Source: CAUZEO01 sp963578625 (GTDB lineage Bacteria; Verrucomicrobiota; Kiritimatiellia; SLOV01). From it: a stretch of DNA of 6,993 bases. The notes below the pieces were generated by a model. The model saw only the letters and a program-made list of their open reading frames with translations, did not search any database and had not been told where the DNA came from. Where the stretch lies: assembly GCA_963578625.1 (NCBI GenBank), contig CAUZEO010000285.1, positions 1-6,993 of the forward strand, written 5' to 3'. This document shows, piece after piece, positions 6,107 through 6,993 of the stretch; position 1 is the first letter of the stretch; each line of letters opens with the position of its first letter. A program made the position numbers and the translations under genes.

Positions 6107-6871
6107 ATGAAACGGATTCAACGATTCACTCACGGTTTCTCATCCTGGGGGACTTCACGCCGAGGATTCACGTTGATCGAGCTCCTGGTTGTCATCGCCA
6201 TCATCTCCATCCTGGCCGCTCTGCTCATGCCTGCGCTGAAGAACGCGCAGGCACGGGCACGCCAGGTGGGTTGCGCAGCCCGCATGAAAAGCTGGGGGTC
6301 CTCCATTTATATGTATTCCAGCGATCATGGCGGAAGGTTTCCCCCGTACGCGGTGGGCGTGTGGCCCTATGCGCCCGAATCGAGCGTCTGGATCAATACC
6401 CTTGCGGCGTATGTCGGCGGGATCCTGATCTCGCCGAACCAACACCCCGCAGCTCAACAAGCCCAGTCCGCTCAAAACCACAAATTGGCCGTCCGGGAAT
6501 GTCCCACGGGAGAGGCATTCGTCGGGGCACATTACAATCGGCCGTTTGCCTGGGTCCTCACCGATAGCGACGAGCCAATCAATCTGTATGAAATCAATAA
6601 ACCGTCGGGTTGGATTGCCTTCATGGATACCTATGACGGTTGGGGAATGTACAGCCCGGCGGGTTGGCGATTCAATGCCGACCTCGACGGCGATGGAATC
6701 AAGGATTCTAATCTGGGTACTTATGCGGCTGAAACGGTTATCTACAACTACGCGAAACCCCGAGTTCACCTGGAGGGAATGAATGTCACCATGATCGACG
6801 GCCACGTGGAATGGGTGAGCTTCCAGGACTTTCTGAATCCCGACCATCCGAACTGGACCGACATTCCGTAA
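6107..6871 (+). CDS. Prepilin-type N-terminal cleavage/methylation protein with H-X9-DG motif
   Basis: A 254-aa type II secretion/pseudopilin-like protein of the kind PVC bacteria carry in many copies. Residues 1-20 are a basic leader ending RRG. Prepilin peptidase should cut after Gly20, leaving Phe21 for methylation, with the conserved Glu25 (mature position 5). Residues 21-43 are the hydrophobic helix FTLIELLVVIAIISILAALL, followed by PALKNAQARARQ, which anchors it in the inner membrane before assembly. The C-terminal part holds a DLDGDGIKD loop (Asp192, Asp194, Asp196, Asp200) resembling a calcium-binding loop, and the processing-associated H-X9-DG motif: His221 to Asp231-Gly232. The ATG at 6107 is preferred over an upstream GTG at 6005, because it gives a normal-length leader, the GTG overlaps the promoter candidate, and a weak AGGA at 6093-6096 precedes the ATG. 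It is divergent from the hydrolase genes. Its exact role (adhesion, secretion or glycan capture) cannot be read from the sequence. Confidence 0.88.
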   Translation: MKRIQRFTHGFSSWGTSRRGFTLIELLVVIAIISILAALLMPALKNAQARARQVGCAARMKSWGSSIYMYSSDHGGRFPPYAVGVWPYAPESSVWINTLAAYVGGILISPNQHPAAQQAQSAQNHKLAVRECPTGEAFVGAHYNRPFAWVLTDSDEPINLYEINKPSGWIAFMDTYDGWGMYSPAGWRFNADLDGDGIKDSNLGTYAAETVIYNYAKPRVHLEGMNVTMIDGHVEWVSFQDFLNPDHPNWTDIP

Positions 6872-6906
6872 CCCGATAATTAAGGACCCCGCCTGAAATG
6901 AAGCTG

Positions 6907-6991
6907 GATCCCCGAATGGGGATCAATTTGAATAGCAGCGGGTGCAACCCGCGGACGATGGGAAAAAACATGCAACCCCGGGCAGGGGTTG
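6907..6991. repeat. Three tandem hairpins, REP-like palindromic repeat continuing past the right edge
   Basis: There are three perfect inverted repeats in 85 nt. GATCCCC/GGGGATC spans 6907-6924 with a 4-nt loop. GCGGGT/ACCCGC spans 6938-6952 with a 3-nt loop. CAACCCC/GGGGTTG spans 6973-6991 with a 5-nt loop. No T-run follows any of them, so they are not classic intrinsic terminators, although the first, 35 nt after the prepilin stop, could still block transcription or protect the mRNA end. The style (short GC stems with A-rich joins, translating to NPR- and QPRAGVE-like peptides) matches dispersed palindromic repeats I associate with PVC and Bacteroidetes genomes. That link is recollection, not a search. 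Confidence 0.6.
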
Positions 6992-6993
6992 AA

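Noticed and set aside
6155..6847. A 230-codon minus-strand open frame opposite the prepilin gene
   Set aside because: It is antisense to a clear prepilin-like gene with the diagnostic leader and H-X9-DG motif. No family resemblance is visible in the antisense translation.
6907..6924. First hairpin as a rho-independent terminator
   Set aside because: The stem is perfect but is followed by AATTTGAAT and not a T-run. Two similar hairpins follow it, which fits a repeat array better.

Overview
The window looks like a piece of a fairly GC-rich genome from the PVC group (Planctomycetes, Verrucomicrobia, Lentisphaerae or Kiritimatiellae). The evidence is a short pseudopilin-like protein with a textbook RRG/FTLIELLVVIAI leader and a C-terminal H-X9-DG motif, large exported glycoside-hydrolase-like proteins with a DUF4838-type module, and a palindrome-rich REP-like repeat at the right edge. 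The phylum call is inference from protein style, not from a marker gene.

Layout: four protein genes can be supported. On the minus strand, read right to left, are a giant exported protein (about 1190 aa, 5843 to 2271), a 32-codon decayed remnant consisting only of a signal peptide (2219 to 2121), a 557-aa exported protein (1948 to 275), and the first 74 codons of a sialidase/BNR-like exported protein that runs off the left edge (223 to 1). On the plus strand, divergent from these, is the prepilin-like gene (6107 to 6871), preceded by a TTGACA-type promoter candidate and followed by three perfect hairpins.

The main story is an old tandem duplication. The 557-aa protein aligns without a single gap to the first 556 residues of the giant protein (about 91% identical by hand count). 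It stops exactly where the DUF4838 half begins. The 51-nt spacer after its stop, and the signal-peptide start of the sialidase-like gene, reappear without gaps after the stop of the giant gene. The ancestral unit was therefore [barrel-DUF4838 gene, then sialidase-like gene], duplicated head to tail. Afterwards the left copy lost about 1.9 kb encoding its DUF4838 half but kept the original TAG, and the right copy lost nearly all of its sialidase-like gene. A 284-nt stretch is completely identical between copies that otherwise differ by about 6-9% in coding sequence and about 32% in the upstream non-coding sequence, which suggests gene conversion or very uneven constraint.

Functionally, the minus-strand genes look like a set of secreted carbohydrate-active proteins for attacking a complex, perhaps acidic or sialylated, glycan. 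Substrate and catalysis are not established by the sequence. No RNA genes, CRISPR, transposase or defence system were seen.
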